A DNA stretch of 64,000 bases from Candidatus Binatus sp. (GTDB lineage Bacteria > Desulfobacterota > Binatia > Binatales > Binataceae), in the NCBI RefSeq assembly GCF_030646925.1, contig NZ_JAUSKL010000068.1:1-64000 (forward strand). The letters run 5' to 3'. Of this stretch, positions 26,829-35,710 are shown piece after piece; position 1 is the first letter of the stretch, and each line of letters begins with the position of its first letter. Under the pieces are notes generated by a model. The model did not search any database and was not told the origin of the DNA. It was given only the letters and a program-made list of their open reading frames with translations. Position numbers and translations under genes: made by a program.

Positions 26829-27329
26829 CTAGCCGCGCACTTTTTCGCGGGCGAAGATTGCGCGCTCCTCGGCGGTCATCTTCTCACGGATGCGCGAGCC
26901 TTTGCCGATATGGCGATACAATCCGCCTTCGGAAAAATACTCTTCGTACGGCTGGGCGGGGATTGGTTCGTCGGGCGGCGTGTCGGTGATCTTAACGCCG
27001 AGCACATCCTCGACGAGGTTCGAATCGTACATCCTGACCGCGTCGTAATCGGTGAGCAGCGCGCATACTTCGACGCAGATATAGCATCCGATACATTCCT
27101 GGAAGCGATCCTGCACCGGCTGAACGCCGCGTCCCGGCACCGATCCCGGCTGCATGTACTCGATACATTGGACGGGGCAAAACTCAGGGCATTTGCCGCA
27201 TGGGAAGCAAAGGTTCACGTCCATGAATGCGACTTCGCGCGGACGCTTGCGCTTGCGGCTGATTTCGTCGGGAGTCTCGGGGACGCGATCTTCCTTGAGA
27301 CGGCGCTTGATGATGTCGATGGCGCTCAT
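26829..27329 (-). CDS. NuoI-like 4Fe-4S ferredoxin
   Basis: 166 residues with two [4Fe-4S] sites: Cys41, 44, 47, 51 in CFPCGKCPEFCP and Cys79, 82, 85, 89 in CIGCYICVEVC. The second site lacks the usual Pro after the last Cys. The length, the acidic C-terminal half and the order resemble complex I subunit NuoI, but the N-terminal region lacks a clear membrane-surface helix and the motifs are not the classical NuoI ones; a dedicated dehydrogenase partner ferredoxin is the alternative. It stands alone, 20 kb from nuoBFG. Confidence 0.75.
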   Translation of the reverse strand: MSAIDIIKRRLKEDRVPETPDEISRKRKRPREVAFMDVNLCFPCGKCPEFCPVQCIEYMQPGSVPGRGVQPVQDRFQECIGCYICVEVCALLTDYDAVRMYDSNLVEDVLGVKITDTPPDEPIPAQPYEEYFSEGGLYRHIGKGSRIREKMTAEERAIFAREKVRG

Positions 27330-27408
27330 GGATCGATGATCGCATTTTACACGGCTGCTCGCATCTCCCCGCGCGCTTCATCCGACGAATCGCGAGAAGA
27401 CTAGACCC

Positions 27409-28920
27409 CTATTTAACCGCAAAAATTCGTCCGTCCGCGTTGCCGACGTAGAGAATTCCATCCGGCGACGCGGCGATCGCGGCGATCTTGCCGAAGCTGC
27501 CCGACGACCACACGAAATTGCCGTCGCCGCCGATCATCGCGCCGATATCTGCGCTATCGACGCCGAACACGCCGTCGGTTCCGACTGCTGACATCGGGCT
27601 TGAACCGGGCTTTGACGCAGTCTGCGTCCATTTGGTCCGGCCGTCGGACGATACGCCGTAAACTGCGTCTGAGCCGAAGAACACGACGCCCGATGGGCTC
27701 ACGGCCGGACCCGCTATCACCGGACGGCGCGTGCTGACCTGCCACGTTGTTTTGCCGGTGCGCGAATCGATTGCGTAGATCGCGCCCGACGCTGAGCCCG
27801 CATAGATGACGTCGTCTGCGAAGGCGATCGCGCCGGAGAATCCGCCGGCTGGCGCAAACGTCCACGCGACCGCGCCATCAGCGGCCATCGACGTGATCGG
27901 GCCATTCAGCACGCCGGTCACGACGCCATCGGGAGTTGCGACTGCACTCGCGACTTTGCCGACATTCACTTTCCAATTGATTGAGCCGTCGATGCTGAAT
28001 GACAGCATATCGCTGCCTGACGACGCGTAAATCGCCGAATCATTCGACGCGATTGGCCCGTCGCCGGGGCCGACCTCGGTATGCCACTTAGCGCGGCCAT
28101 CGGTACCGATCGCGGCTAGTTCGAGCGGCGAGGATTTCGCCACAACGGTTCCGTCGGCGAGCACCACGACTCCGCTGCCGGAAGCTGCCCGATGCAGGAT
28201 TTCCTTGCCGGCCGAATCGAGCCCGTGGAGCTTGCCGTCGCTCGCGATGAAATAGATCGATCCGTTGCGCCCGAGCGCGATTCCGCCGCTGATTGGCGCG
28301 CCGGCATTAAAGGTCCACTTGAGGATGCCGGCGTTTTGAATCGAAGCTGTCGCGCCGGCCGAATCGAGGGCGCGCTCACTGCTAGATGCGGGCGCGCAGG
28401 CGGGGCAGGTGGCCACATCGACATACACGCCGACGCCGACGAACTGGCTGATGATTCCCGACGAACTCGAGCTGATACAGGCGCATCCGGGGGCGGCCGT
28501 GGTGTATGTACCCCCGTTGCCTAGCGTCGGAGGCACCAACGCGCTCTGGTTGCTCGAGCCCCAGAGCGTGTTCGGGTCGAGCGTGATGTCGAGAATGCGA
28601 AAAACATTATTGTCCTTGAGATAGGTCCCCTGGGCGTTGAACTGGACCGCGCCTCCGGTCGGAACCGAGGTCGGCACGCTGGTGCTGGTGGCGGCAGGAC
28701 GCGGCGTCATCGTCGGCGTCGGACCCTTCGGCGTGCTGGTCGGCGAGGGCGTGGGCGAAGTCGGCGGACCGTCGGCGACGTTGATCGATTGAAGCACGAA
28801 ACCCGGAGGAGGCTTTGGCGGCAGCGTGCTGGTCGAGCTGCCACCGCAACTGAGCATCATCGCTGCTGCAAGGAACAGAAGAACCGGCGAAATCACTAGC
28901 CATCGGAGCCACCACGACAT
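27409..28920 (-). CDS. Lipoprotein with PQQ-like beta-propeller repeats
   Basis: About 503 residues from ATG 28920. Signal peptide MSWWLRWLVISPVLLFLAAA ends in a lipobox-like MMLSC with lipidated Cys25, then a Pro/Thr/Ser-rich linker (residues ~40-85, repeated TPSPTSTP, PTPTMTPRP). The rest is a propeller of WxxxxG blades: LKWTFNAGAPI, IYFIASDGKLHGLDSAGKEI, AKWHTEVGPGDG, INWKVNVGK, IYAIDSRTGKTTWQVS, ILYVGNADGRIFAVK. This is the PQQ/BamB-like repeat fold used for protein scaffolding, not evidence for PQQ binding. Probably anchored to the outer or inner membrane, facing the periplasm. Confidence 0.85.
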   Translation of the reverse strand: MSWWLRWLVISPVLLFLAAAMMLSCGGSSTSTLPPKPPPGFVLQSINVADGPPTSPTPSPTSTPKGPTPTMTPRPAATSTSVPTSVPTGGAVQFNAQGTYLKDNNVFRILDITLDPNTLWGSSNQSALVPPTLGNGGTYTTAAPGCACISSSSSGIISQFVGVGVYVDVATCPACAPASSSERALDSAGATASIQNAGILKWTFNAGAPISGGIALGRNGSIYFIASDGKLHGLDSAGKEILHRAASGSGVVVLADGTVVAKSSPLELAAIGTDGRAKWHTEVGPGDGPIASNDSAIYASSGSDMLSFSIDGSINWKVNVGKVASAVATPDGVVTGVLNGPITSMAADGAVAWTFAPAGGFSGAIAFADDVIYAGSASGAIYAIDSRTGKTTWQVSTRRPVIAGPAVSPSGVVFFGSDAVYGVSSDGRTKWTQTASKPGSSPMSAVGTDGVFGVDSADIGAMIGGDGNFVWSSGSFGKIAAIAASPDGILYVGNADGRIFAVK

Positions 28921-29369
28921 CGTGATGACGTTGCCGATGCCGATGCGCGCTGTCAAGGCAGGGAAGCGAAACCGCAGATTTAAGGATCGCGCAGATGAAG
29001 GGTGAAGACGGAGCGGAAATCGGTCGAGTGATCTACGCTATTCGGAATCCGTGAATTCAGCGTAATCGGCGGTTCCTTGCGAACCGGGCTTTCACCACGC
29101 AGGCTGAGTCTCGAAGCGCCGCCAAAAAAGATGGCGGGCAGATGAAGAGGGGGGGAACCCTTCATTGCCCGCCTGTTCGTAGCTACCGTCCGAGTACGCG
29201 TCGGACGGTTTAACCTGGTTGGTGGGAGGAGCATCCAACCAGCGGGTGCCAGAGCCGTTTGCACCCATTTATTTCGACGACGCAATTCGAGAATTATTCA
29301 ACTCGAACTATTTCGTTGCGCCGCCAATCGATCGGAATAGAATCGAACGCGGAGGATCTCGAAAAACCC
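28921..29369. other. 449-base gap with a run of stable hairpins, leader of the aldo-keto reductase gene
   Basis: No protein gene is credible. The left 150 bases show only one small hairpin (GGTTC/GAACC, 29071-29085). From 29133 to 29266 there are four consecutive hairpins, described as a candidate small RNA; the last 100 bases are AT-richer and end in the ribosome-binding site GGAGG (29351-29355) of the aldo-keto reductase gene. Confidence 0.7.
29122..29266 (-). ncRNA. Candidate small RNA with four hairpins and a terminator (minus strand)
   Basis: On the minus strand the order is: hairpin GGGTGC/GCACCC (29266-29244), hairpin CTGGTTGG/CCAACCAG (29242-29215) whose loop contains CTCCTCCC, an anti-Shine-Dalgarno sequence, perfect hairpin ACCGTCCGA/TCGGACGGT (29209-29185), and a long GC-rich hairpin GGCGGGCA/TGCCCGCC with a C-rich loop (29173-29133), followed by ATC and TTTTTT, as in a rho-independent terminator. 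No promoter could be assigned with confidence. The same hairpins could instead fold in the plus-strand leader of the downstream gene. Confidence 0.4.
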
Positions 29370-30377
29370 ATGGAATATCGTCGAATCGGCGCGACTGGAC
29401 TTAAGGTTTCTGAACTTTGTCTCGGATGCATGACGTTTGGCCGCGAAACTGACGAGGCTGTCGCGGGCAAAATTCTTGATCGATACCTCGATGCGGGCGG
29501 CAACTTTCTCGACACCGCGAATGTGTATGCAGCGGGCGCGTCCGAAGAAATTCTCGGCAACATCCTGGGCAAGCGCCGAAATTCCCTGGTACTCGCGACC
29601 AAGGTTCGCTTCAACGCCAACGTTTTCATGGGCAAGCCGGTGCCGCCGAATCAAATCGGGCTGTCGCGCGGGCATATCATGTCGGAAGTCGAAAACAGTC
29701 TCAGACGCATGAAGACGGATTACATCGATCTGTACCAGGTGCATTCGTGGGACTTCGAGACGCCGATCGACGAGACGATGCGCGCGCTCGACGATTTGGT
29801 GCGCCAAGGCAAAGTACGCTACCTCGGAGCGTCGAATTTCACCGCGTGGCAGTTGATGAAGAGCCTGTGGGTCAGCGACAAACACAACTACGCGCGGTTT
29901 GATTGCTTGCAGCCGCAGTACAGCCTGATTTCGCGGGATATCGAGCGCGAGATCATGCCGGCGTGCATCGCGGAGGGCGTCGGTGTGATTCCGTGGAGCC
30001 CGCTCGGCGGTGGATTTCTGACCGGCAAGTATCGCTCGGGGCAGCGGCCGCCGGAGGATGGCAGGCTAACCAAACAGGATCTTTGGGGACGCCTTGCGAA
30101 TGAGCGCAACTACCAGACGCTCGAGGCAGTCGAACAGATTGCGAAGGAGCGCGGGCGGCCGATATCGCAAGTCGCGCTCGCGTGGGTGAATCAGCAGCGC
30201 GGCGTGAGTTCAGTCATCTATGGCGCCCGCACCGAGGAGCAGAACGAACAGAATCTGGGTGCGATCGGCTTCAAGCTGGAAGCGGCGGAGATCGAGGCGC
30301 TGAGCGCCGCGAGCGCTCCGGCGCCCGAGTATCCGACCGCGATGCAATCGCGATTGCCGGGCTATCCGCGGCCATAG
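29370..30377 (+). CDS. Aldo-keto reductase
   Basis: 335 residues from ATG 29370 with GGAGG at 29351-29355; the open frame continues upstream through the structured region but that part has no family similarity. NADPH-dependent TIM-barrel oxidoreductase. Catalytic tetrad Asp48, Tyr53 (FLDTANVYAAG), Lys78 (LATKVR) and His125 (YQVHSWD); the end GARTEEQNEQNLGAIGFKL is the cofactor-binding region. Subfamily resembles YajO/Tas-like or ion-channel-beta-like reductases. Substrate (aldehyde, ketone) unknown. Single gene. Confidence 0.93.
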   Translation: MEYRRIGATGLKVSELCLGCMTFGRETDEAVAGKILDRYLDAGGNFLDTANVYAAGASEEILGNILGKRRNSLVLATKVRFNANVFMGKPVPPNQIGLSRGHIMSEVENSLRRMKTDYIDLYQVHSWDFETPIDETMRALDDLVRQGKVRYLGASNFTAWQLMKSLWVSDKHNYARFDCLQPQYSLISRDIEREIMPACIAEGVGVIPWSPLGGGFLTGKYRSGQRPPEDGRLTKQDLWGRLANERNYQTLEAVEQIAKERGRPISQVALAWVNQQRGVSSVIYGARTEEQNEQNLGAIGFKLEAAEIEALSAASAPAPEYPTAMQSRLPGYPRP

Positions 30378-30385
30378 GCTTTTTC

Positions 30386-30468
30386 ACCGCCAAGGCACAA
30401 AGGCGCCAAGTCAGCAAATTGCTTTTGAAAAAATTCTCTCCGACTTAGTGTCTTTGTGGCTTGGTGGT
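30386..30468. repeat. Intergenic inverted repeat (25-base imperfect arms)
   Basis: The left arm (30386-30410, ACCGCCAAGGCACAAAGG start) and right arm (30444-30468, ending CTTTGTGGCTTGGTGGT) are reverse complements with a few mismatches around an AT-rich loop. It follows the aldo-keto reductase stop by eight bases and could act as a bidirectional terminator with the convergent SDR gene. Confidence 0.6.
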
Positions 30469-30585
30469 TATCTCATCCGCTGATGCTGGCGAAAGCCTTC
30501 GCAATCCGCATCGGCGCATGCGGCCGCGCGGCAATCCTGCTTCAGCGAGTCCTCGCGCCGACCTTCAAGCGATACTTTATTTATA

Positions 30586-31428
30586 TCAACCCTCGAACGA
30601 CGGACCCATGAAGCCCTGCGGCGCGAAGATCTGCTGCGCGCCTGCGGGTTGCTGACTCGCAAAGCCGCTCCCGACGGTCATGCCGCCGTCCACGACCATC
30701 GCCTGTCCGGTGACGAATTCCGAATCGTCGCTCGCGAGGAAGAGCGCCATCGCCGCGATATCCTCGGGATGACCCGCGCGCGGGTAGGGCTGGCCCTTGG
30801 CCAGAAATTCCTCCATCGCCTCCTTCAGGCCGGGTTGATTGCGATGCAGGATCGGCGTGTTGATTCCGCCGGGGCAGATGCAATTGACGCGGATTTTGTC
30901 CTTCGCGAATTCGAGCGACGCCGAGCGGGTCAGATTCACCACTCCGGCCTTGGCCGCGCAATAGGCGTGAAGGTTCGCGAAGCCGCGCAGGCCCGCGACC
31001 GACGCGGTCGAGATAATCGATCCGCCGCCGACTTTGCGCATCTCGGGCACCGAGTGCTTGATGCCGAGGAATACTCCGCGCAGCAGCACCGCCTGGCTCC
31101 GATCCCAGTCCTCGACGGAAATCTTTTCCAGCGGTCCGACCGCGCCGCCGATACCCGCGTTGTTGTACATGATATCGACGCGGCCGAATTCCTTGACCGC
31201 GCGCGCGACCAGCGCCTTGATTTCCGCTTCCGCCGACACGTCAGTCTTCTGAAAGACCGCGTTGCCGGCGTTTTCCTTGCACTGGCGGACGGTCGCTTCG
31301 CCGCCTTCCTGGTTCAGGTCCGCGACGACGATTGACGCGCCTTCGCCGGCGAACCTGATCGAGGTCGCCCGTCCCATCCCGCTCGCCGCGCCGGTGATGA
31401 TTGCAACTTTGCCGCTTAGTCTGCCCAT
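30586..31428 (-). CDS. Short-chain dehydrogenase/reductase (SDR)
   Basis: 280 residues. Classical SDR: cofactor loop TGAASGMGR (12-20), Asp37 in VVADLN (favours NAD), NNAG (89-92), catalytic Ser143 region ISTAS, Tyr156 and Lys160 in YCAAK, and VNCICPGGINTP. An unusual C-terminal extension rich in Gln/Ala/Gly ends GFMGPSFEG. A paralogue with the same ending follows on the same strand. Substrate unknown; SDRs of this type oxidise secondary alcohols, including steroid-like or 3-hydroxyacyl compounds. Confidence 0.93.
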   Translation of the reverse strand: MGRLSGKVAIITGAASGMGRATSIRFAGEGASIVVADLNQEGGEATVRQCKENAGNAVFQKTDVSAEAEIKALVARAVKEFGRVDIMYNNAGIGGAVGPLEKISVEDWDRSQAVLLRGVFLGIKHSVPEMRKVGGGSIISTASVAGLRGFANLHAYCAAKAGVVNLTRSASLEFAKDKIRVNCICPGGINTPILHRNQPGLKEAMEEFLAKGQPYPRAGHPEDIAAMALFLASDDSEFVTGQAMVVDGGMTVGSGFASQQPAGAQQIFAPQGFMGPSFEG

Positions 31429-31506
31429 TTCAGGATCCTCTCTCGTTGATGCTTGTTGTGCCGATCGTTCAGTTCGATGTTGTTCGACTACTGCTCAGTT
31501 GGCGCC

Positions 31507-32331
31507 CTAAATTTCAAATGAGGGGCCTGAAAAACCGCTATCGGGCAGTCCGCGAGTGCGAAAGCGCGTATTGCCGGTGTTTACGCCGCCATCGACCACC
31601 ATCGCGGTGCCGGTGATCCACTCGGCTTCGTCCGACGCGAGGAAGAGCGCCATGTTGGCGATATCGTCGGGGCGGCCGGCGCGCGGAATCGGTTGCATCT
31701 TCGCCATCCGCGCCTCGGCATGTTCGAAAGCGCCCGGCACGCCGCGATGAATCAGCGGAGTATTGACGCCGCCGGGGCAGATGCAATTTACGCGGATGCG
31801 ATCATGCCCGACTTCGATCGCGACCGACTCGGTGAGATTTACCACCGCCGCCTTGGCCGCTGCGTACGCAGCGAGATAGCCGACGCCGCGCAGCGCCGCG
31901 ACTGACGCGGTCGAGATGATCGAGCCGCCGCCGGCTTTGCGCATCTCGGGAATCGAGTACTTCATGCCGAGAAAAACCGCGCGCAGCAGCGTGGCGATCG
32001 TTTTGTCCCAGTCCGCCGACTCGACTTTCTCGATCGGACCGACCGCGCCGGCAATGCCCGCGTTGTTGAACATGATGTCGAGCCGCCCGTATTCCTTCAC
32101 CGCGCGAGCGACTGCGCTCTGGATATCCGCCTCGCTCGTCACGTCAACGCGCTGGAAGACTGCGCGCGCGCCCGCCGCGGCGCATTCCGCGACCGCGGTT
32201 TCGCCGCCCTGCGCGTTCAAATCGGCCAGCACGATCGACGCGCCTTCCTTGGCGAATCTAAGCGCCGTCGCGCGACCCATCCCGCTGGCCGCACCGGTGA
32301 TCACCGCTACTTTTCCATCGATTTTGCCCAT
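31507..32331 (-). CDS. Short-chain dehydrogenase/reductase (SDR), paralogue
   Basis: 274 residues, co-linear with the SDR at 30586: TGAASGMGR (12-20), NNAG (89-92), Tyr156/Lys160 in YAAAK, VNCICPGGVNTP and a C-terminal tail ending SGFSGPSFEI. The two are clearly a tandem duplication that has diverged. It is transcribed first, then 78 bases to the next SDR. Divergent from uvrC. Confidence 0.93.
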   Translation of the reverse strand: MGKIDGKVAVITGAASGMGRATALRFAKEGASIVLADLNAQGGETAVAECAAAGARAVFQRVDVTSEADIQSAVARAVKEYGRLDIMFNNAGIAGAVGPIEKVESADWDKTIATLLRAVFLGMKYSIPEMRKAGGGSIISTASVAALRGVGYLAAYAAAKAAVVNLTESVAIEVGHDRIRVNCICPGGVNTPLIHRGVPGAFEHAEARMAKMQPIPRAGRPDDIANMALFLASDEAEWITGTAMVVDGGVNTGNTRFRTRGLPDSGFSGPSFEI

Positions 32332-32484
32332 GACTCTTTTTCAGACCTCCTGCGTGCCCGCGAGGCGGGACGTTCCGGCTCGATTGCAGACTGTTTCAAT
32401 AGCAATGATTCGGCAGTTTTGGGTAATGCTCGACTCGTCGAATCCACGGCGGGCCGAACGCGGCGATGCTATACTTTCGCAACG

Positions 32485-34659
32485 ATGCCGGATGATGCGG
32501 AAAACAAAAGACCGGATGAGTTGGCGCCGGCGGAATCGAGTGGCGCGCCGATCAAACCGCTCGGACCGCAGTACAGCTCGCTGGTCGAGTATCCGAAGGA
32601 GTCGATCGTAGCGGATGCAGGGCAGGGCGTCGCCACGACTGCATCGAAGGATCGCGGCGACGACTCCGACGCGGACGTTGCGCCATCCTCAGATGAACAA
32701 GCCGATTCGGTAACTCGCAAGCTCGAAATCATCTCACCGGAAGCGGGCGTCTATCTGCTGCGCGATCGCGCCGGCAAAGTGCTCTACGTCGGCAAGGCGA
32801 AGTCGCTTCGACCGCGCGTGCGCTCGTATTTTCGCGAAGGCGGCGACGGTCGCTTCCAGGTGCGCTTCCTGATGCGCAAGGTGCGCGACTTCGACACGAT
32901 CGTCACCGCCAACGAGAAAGAAGCGCTGATCCTCGAGAACAACCTGATCAAGCAATATCGGCCGCGCTACAACATCCGGCTGAAGGACGACAAATCCTAC
33001 TTGAGCGCGAAGATCACCAATCACGCGTGGCCGCGAATCACGGTGACGCGCAAAATTGTGAAAGACGGCGGCCGCTACTTCGGGCCGTTCGGATCGGCGG
33101 ACGGGCTCCGCGAAACGATCGACGTCATCCGCAAAGTATTTCCGCTACGCACCTGCACCGACACGGTGTTTCGAAATCGCTCGCGGCCGTGTCTCGAATA
33201 CCAGATCAAGCGATGCCTCGGGCCGTGCTGCCTCGCCGTCGATCGCGACGAATACGGCGCCCATCTCCACGCCGCGCAGTTGCTGCTCGAGGGCAAGAAT
33301 CTCGAACTGCTGCGCACGCTGCGCGATCAGATGAAGGAGCACGCCTCGCGGCTCGAGTTCGAGGAGGCGGCGCGACTGCGCGACCAGGTGCGCGCGATCG
33401 AAAAGACCGTCGAGCGGCAGACGGTGCTGCATCATTGGGGAATCGATCAGGACGTGTTCGGGATTTATCGCGAAGGCGGATTTATCGAGGCGATCGTGCT
33501 GATCGTGCGGAGCGGCAAGCTCACCAGTACGCAGGGCTGGAGCTTTCAGGATTTGGAATTTTCGATCGATGAGGTGCTGTCGGATTTGACGGTGCAATAC
33601 TACTCGGGCGCGCGCACGATTCCCGACGAAGTGATCCTGCCGGTCGAACTCGAAGACGCGGGCGTGCGCGCGGAACTGCTGTCGGAGCGGCGCGGCAAGA
33701 AGTGCGAAGTATTCGTGCCGCAGCGCGGCGAAAAATTGCGGCTGCTCGAGATGGCGATGGAAAATGCGCGGCAGAGTTTCTTAAGCCGCCGCGACAACGA
33801 GAAGACGCGTGAGGCGATGCTCGAGGAACTGCGCATCAAGCTGCATCTGCGGAGCACGCCGAAGCGAATCGAATGCTACGACATCTCGAATCTGCAAGGC
33901 TCGATGGTGGTCGGGTCGCAGGTCACGTTCGACGAAGGCGAGCCGCAAAAAAATCTCTATCGCCGCTACCGCATCCGCAGTTTCGAGGGGCAGGACGACT
34001 TCGCGAGCATGTACGAAGTGCTGAAACGGCGTTTGGAGCGCGCGACGCGGGAGAACATTTTTCCCGATTTGTGGGTGATCGACGGCGGCAAGGGCCAGCT
34101 CAATGTCGCGCTCGAGGTGCTTGGTGAGTTCAACTTGCGCGAGCAGATCGATTGCGTATCGCTGGCCAAGCAGCACGTGCTCAACGACGGGCGCGAAATC
34201 GAAGTGACAAAATCCGAAGAGCGCGTATTTTTGCCGAATCGCAAGGACCCGATCGTGCTGCCGAAAAATTCGACCACGCTCTTTCTGCTGGTGCGGATTC
34301 GCGACGAGGCGCATCGCTTTGCGATCACCTACAATCGCGAACTGCGCCGGCGCGCGCGGCTCCGCTCGGTGCTCGACGATATCGAAGGAATTGGACCGAC
34401 GCGGCGGCGCGCGATGCTGCGGCATTTCGGCAGTCTGCGGCGGATTCGCGCGGCGACGATCGAGGAAATCGCGGCGGTCAAGGGCATCAATCTGCCGCTT
34501 GCGGCGGAAATCAGGCGCCATCTCGATCAGATGACGGCGCTGCTCGACGACGTCGAGCAGGGTGAGCAATCGAGCGAGGAACTGGTGGCGGCAGTCGAGC
34601 CGGCTTCAGAATTTCCAACGCGCGGCGAGAGCATCCAATTGCATAAGAATCCTCTGTGA
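32485..34659 (+). CDS. uvrC: Excinuclease ABC subunit C
   Basis: About 724 residues from ATG 32485; an upstream in-frame start at 32419 would cover the TATACT -10-like box at 32470-32475. Nucleotide excision repair nuclease that makes both incisions with UvrAB. Order: a poorly conserved charged N-terminal extension (about 75 residues), GIY-YIG nuclease (EAGVYLLRDRAGKVLYVGKAKSL), UVR domain (FEEAARLRDQVRAIE), RNase H-like endonuclease (CYDISNLQGSMVVGS, VIDGGKGQLNVA) and tandem helix-hairpin-helix near the end (IEGIGPTRRRAMLRHFGSL). The N-terminal extension is unusual for UvrC. The short distance from -10 box to ATG suggests a leaderless or nearly leaderless mRNA. Confidence 0.95.
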   Translation: MPDDAENKRPDELAPAESSGAPIKPLGPQYSSLVEYPKESIVADAGQGVATTASKDRGDDSDADVAPSSDEQADSVTRKLEIISPEAGVYLLRDRAGKVLYVGKAKSLRPRVRSYFREGGDGRFQVRFLMRKVRDFDTIVTANEKEALILENNLIKQYRPRYNIRLKDDKSYLSAKITNHAWPRITVTRKIVKDGGRYFGPFGSADGLRETIDVIRKVFPLRTCTDTVFRNRSRPCLEYQIKRCLGPCCLAVDRDEYGAHLHAAQLLLEGKNLELLRTLRDQMKEHASRLEFEEAARLRDQVRAIEKTVERQTVLHHWGIDQDVFGIYREGGFIEAIVLIVRSGKLTSTQGWSFQDLEFSIDEVLSDLTVQYYSGARTIPDEVILPVELEDAGVRAELLSERRGKKCEVFVPQRGEKLRLLEMAMENARQSFLSRRDNEKTREAMLEELRIKLHLRSTPKRIECYDISNLQGSMVVGSQVTFDEGEPQKNLYRRYRIRSFEGQDDFASMYEVLKRRLERATRENIFPDLWVIDGGKGQLNVALEVLGEFNLREQIDCVSLAKQHVLNDGREIEVTKSEERVFLPNRKDPIVLPKNSTTLFLLVRIRDEAHRFAITYNRELRRRARLRSVLDDIEGIGPTRRRAMLRHFGSLRRIRAATIEEIAAVKGINLPLAAEIRRHLDQMTALLDDVEQGEQSSEELVAAVEPASEFPTRGESIQLHKNPL

Positions 34660-34702
34660 TCTCCGGCCCGAAGATTCCTACGAATCCTGGGTAGTGACAT
34701 GT

Positions 34703-34722
34703 CTATTCCAGATATGGGATAG
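34703..34722. promoter_or_regulatory. Candidate operator of the toxin-antitoxin pair
   Basis: CTATTCC and GGGATAG (one mismatch from perfect symmetry) around AGATAT, seven bases before the toxin start codon. This is where autorepression by an antitoxin would be expected. Confidence 0.35.
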
Positions 34723-34728
34723 TGTCCT

Positions 34729-35097
34729 GTGGGCGACCAGCCGAAACGGAAACCAGTACGTTTTGTCGGCAGTGCGAGGTCGGACCTTCGAGCGTTTCCG
34801 CGAGAAGTAAAACTTGTCTTTGCTAGTGCTCTGAGCGCAGCACAACTGGGCGGCAAGCATCGAGACTCGAAGGTGCTCAAAGGTTTCGGTGGCGCAAACG
34901 TACTTGAAATCGCGGACGACCACGACGGCGACACGTATCGCGGCGTTTATACGGTTCGCTTCGCAAGCATCATCTATGTGCTCCACGCATTTCAGAAGAA
35001 ATCGAAGAGAGGGAGCGAAACTTCGAAGAGAGACATGGACCTAATCAGGCAAAGGCTCAAAAGCGCTGAACAGGATTACAAATCCGAACACAAGTAG
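34729..35097 (+). CDS. higB: HigB/Gp49-type RelE-superfamily toxin
   Basis: 122 residues from GTG 34729. The RFVGSARSDLRAFPREVK start, LKGFGGANVLEIADD and RGVYTVRFASIIYVLHAFQKKSKRG core are characteristic of the phage-derived Gp49-like/HigB family of mRNA-interfering toxins. The downstream gene is a matching XRE antitoxin, giving the usual higBA order (toxin first). Base composition is less GC-rich than the flanking genes, in line with acquisition by transfer. Confidence 0.9.
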   Translation: MGDQPKRKPVRFVGSARSDLRAFPREVKLVFASALSAAQLGGKHRDSKVLKGFGGANVLEIADDHDGDTYRGVYTVRFASIIYVLHAFQKKSKRGSETSKRDMDLIRQRLKSAEQDYKSEHK

Positions 35098-35111
35098 GGA
35101 CTGCTATTGTC

Positions 35112-35420
35112 ATGAATCTTGTAATTAAAGGCAGCGGGAATGTCTTTCGCGATCTCGGACTACCTGACGCGGACATTCTACAAGCAAAGGCCGATCTGGT
35201 TTTCAAAATTGGAGCCCTGATCGAGAAACGGGGGCTCACTCAAAACCAGGCGGCGGAACTTCTTGGCATTACTCAGCCCAAGGTTTCCGCACTACTGCGC
35301 GGGCATCTTGATGGGTTCTCGATGGAGCGGATTGTGAAGTTCCTCGCCGCGCTGGATCAGAGAATCAGAATCAGCGTGAGACCGCGAACCAAAGCTGGCA
35401 GCGCAGTCGAGGTGGCTTGA
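35112..35420 (+). CDS. higA: HigA-type XRE-family antitoxin
   Basis: 102 residues. Helix-turn-helix GLTQNQAAELLGITQPKVSALLRG near residues 43-66, then SMERIVKFLAALDQRIRISVRP, the standard arrangement of XRE antitoxins paired with Gp49-like toxins. Expected to neutralise the toxin and repress the pair. Starts 14 bases after the toxin stop. Confidence 0.92.
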   Translation: MNLVIKGSGNVFRDLGLPDADILQAKADLVFKIGALIEKRGLTQNQAAELLGITQPKVSALLRGHLDGFSMERIVKFLAALDQRIRISVRPRTKAGSAVEVA

Positions 35421-35710
35421 GCATCATTTCGCAATTCAACAGCGCTGGCGCGGGGGAATGCGCGCGGGCATAGTCATGCAGTGAGCGGGGCCCATCTGAT
35501 AGTCTAGCTGCGCAAAGGGGGTGCGTATTTATCGCCGCGACAGCACCTGCGCCACTGCACGTCGATTATGCTTCGGCACAGCCAGAAGCTGACGCCGAGC
35601 GCGACAGCTACGTTCGCGATGCGCTGACCGGATTCGAGCGGTACCCGCCGGTCTACGCGGTCGGGATCGCGATTCTGGCCGGTGACGCGCTCGGCAATCT
35701 GCACGTCGCG

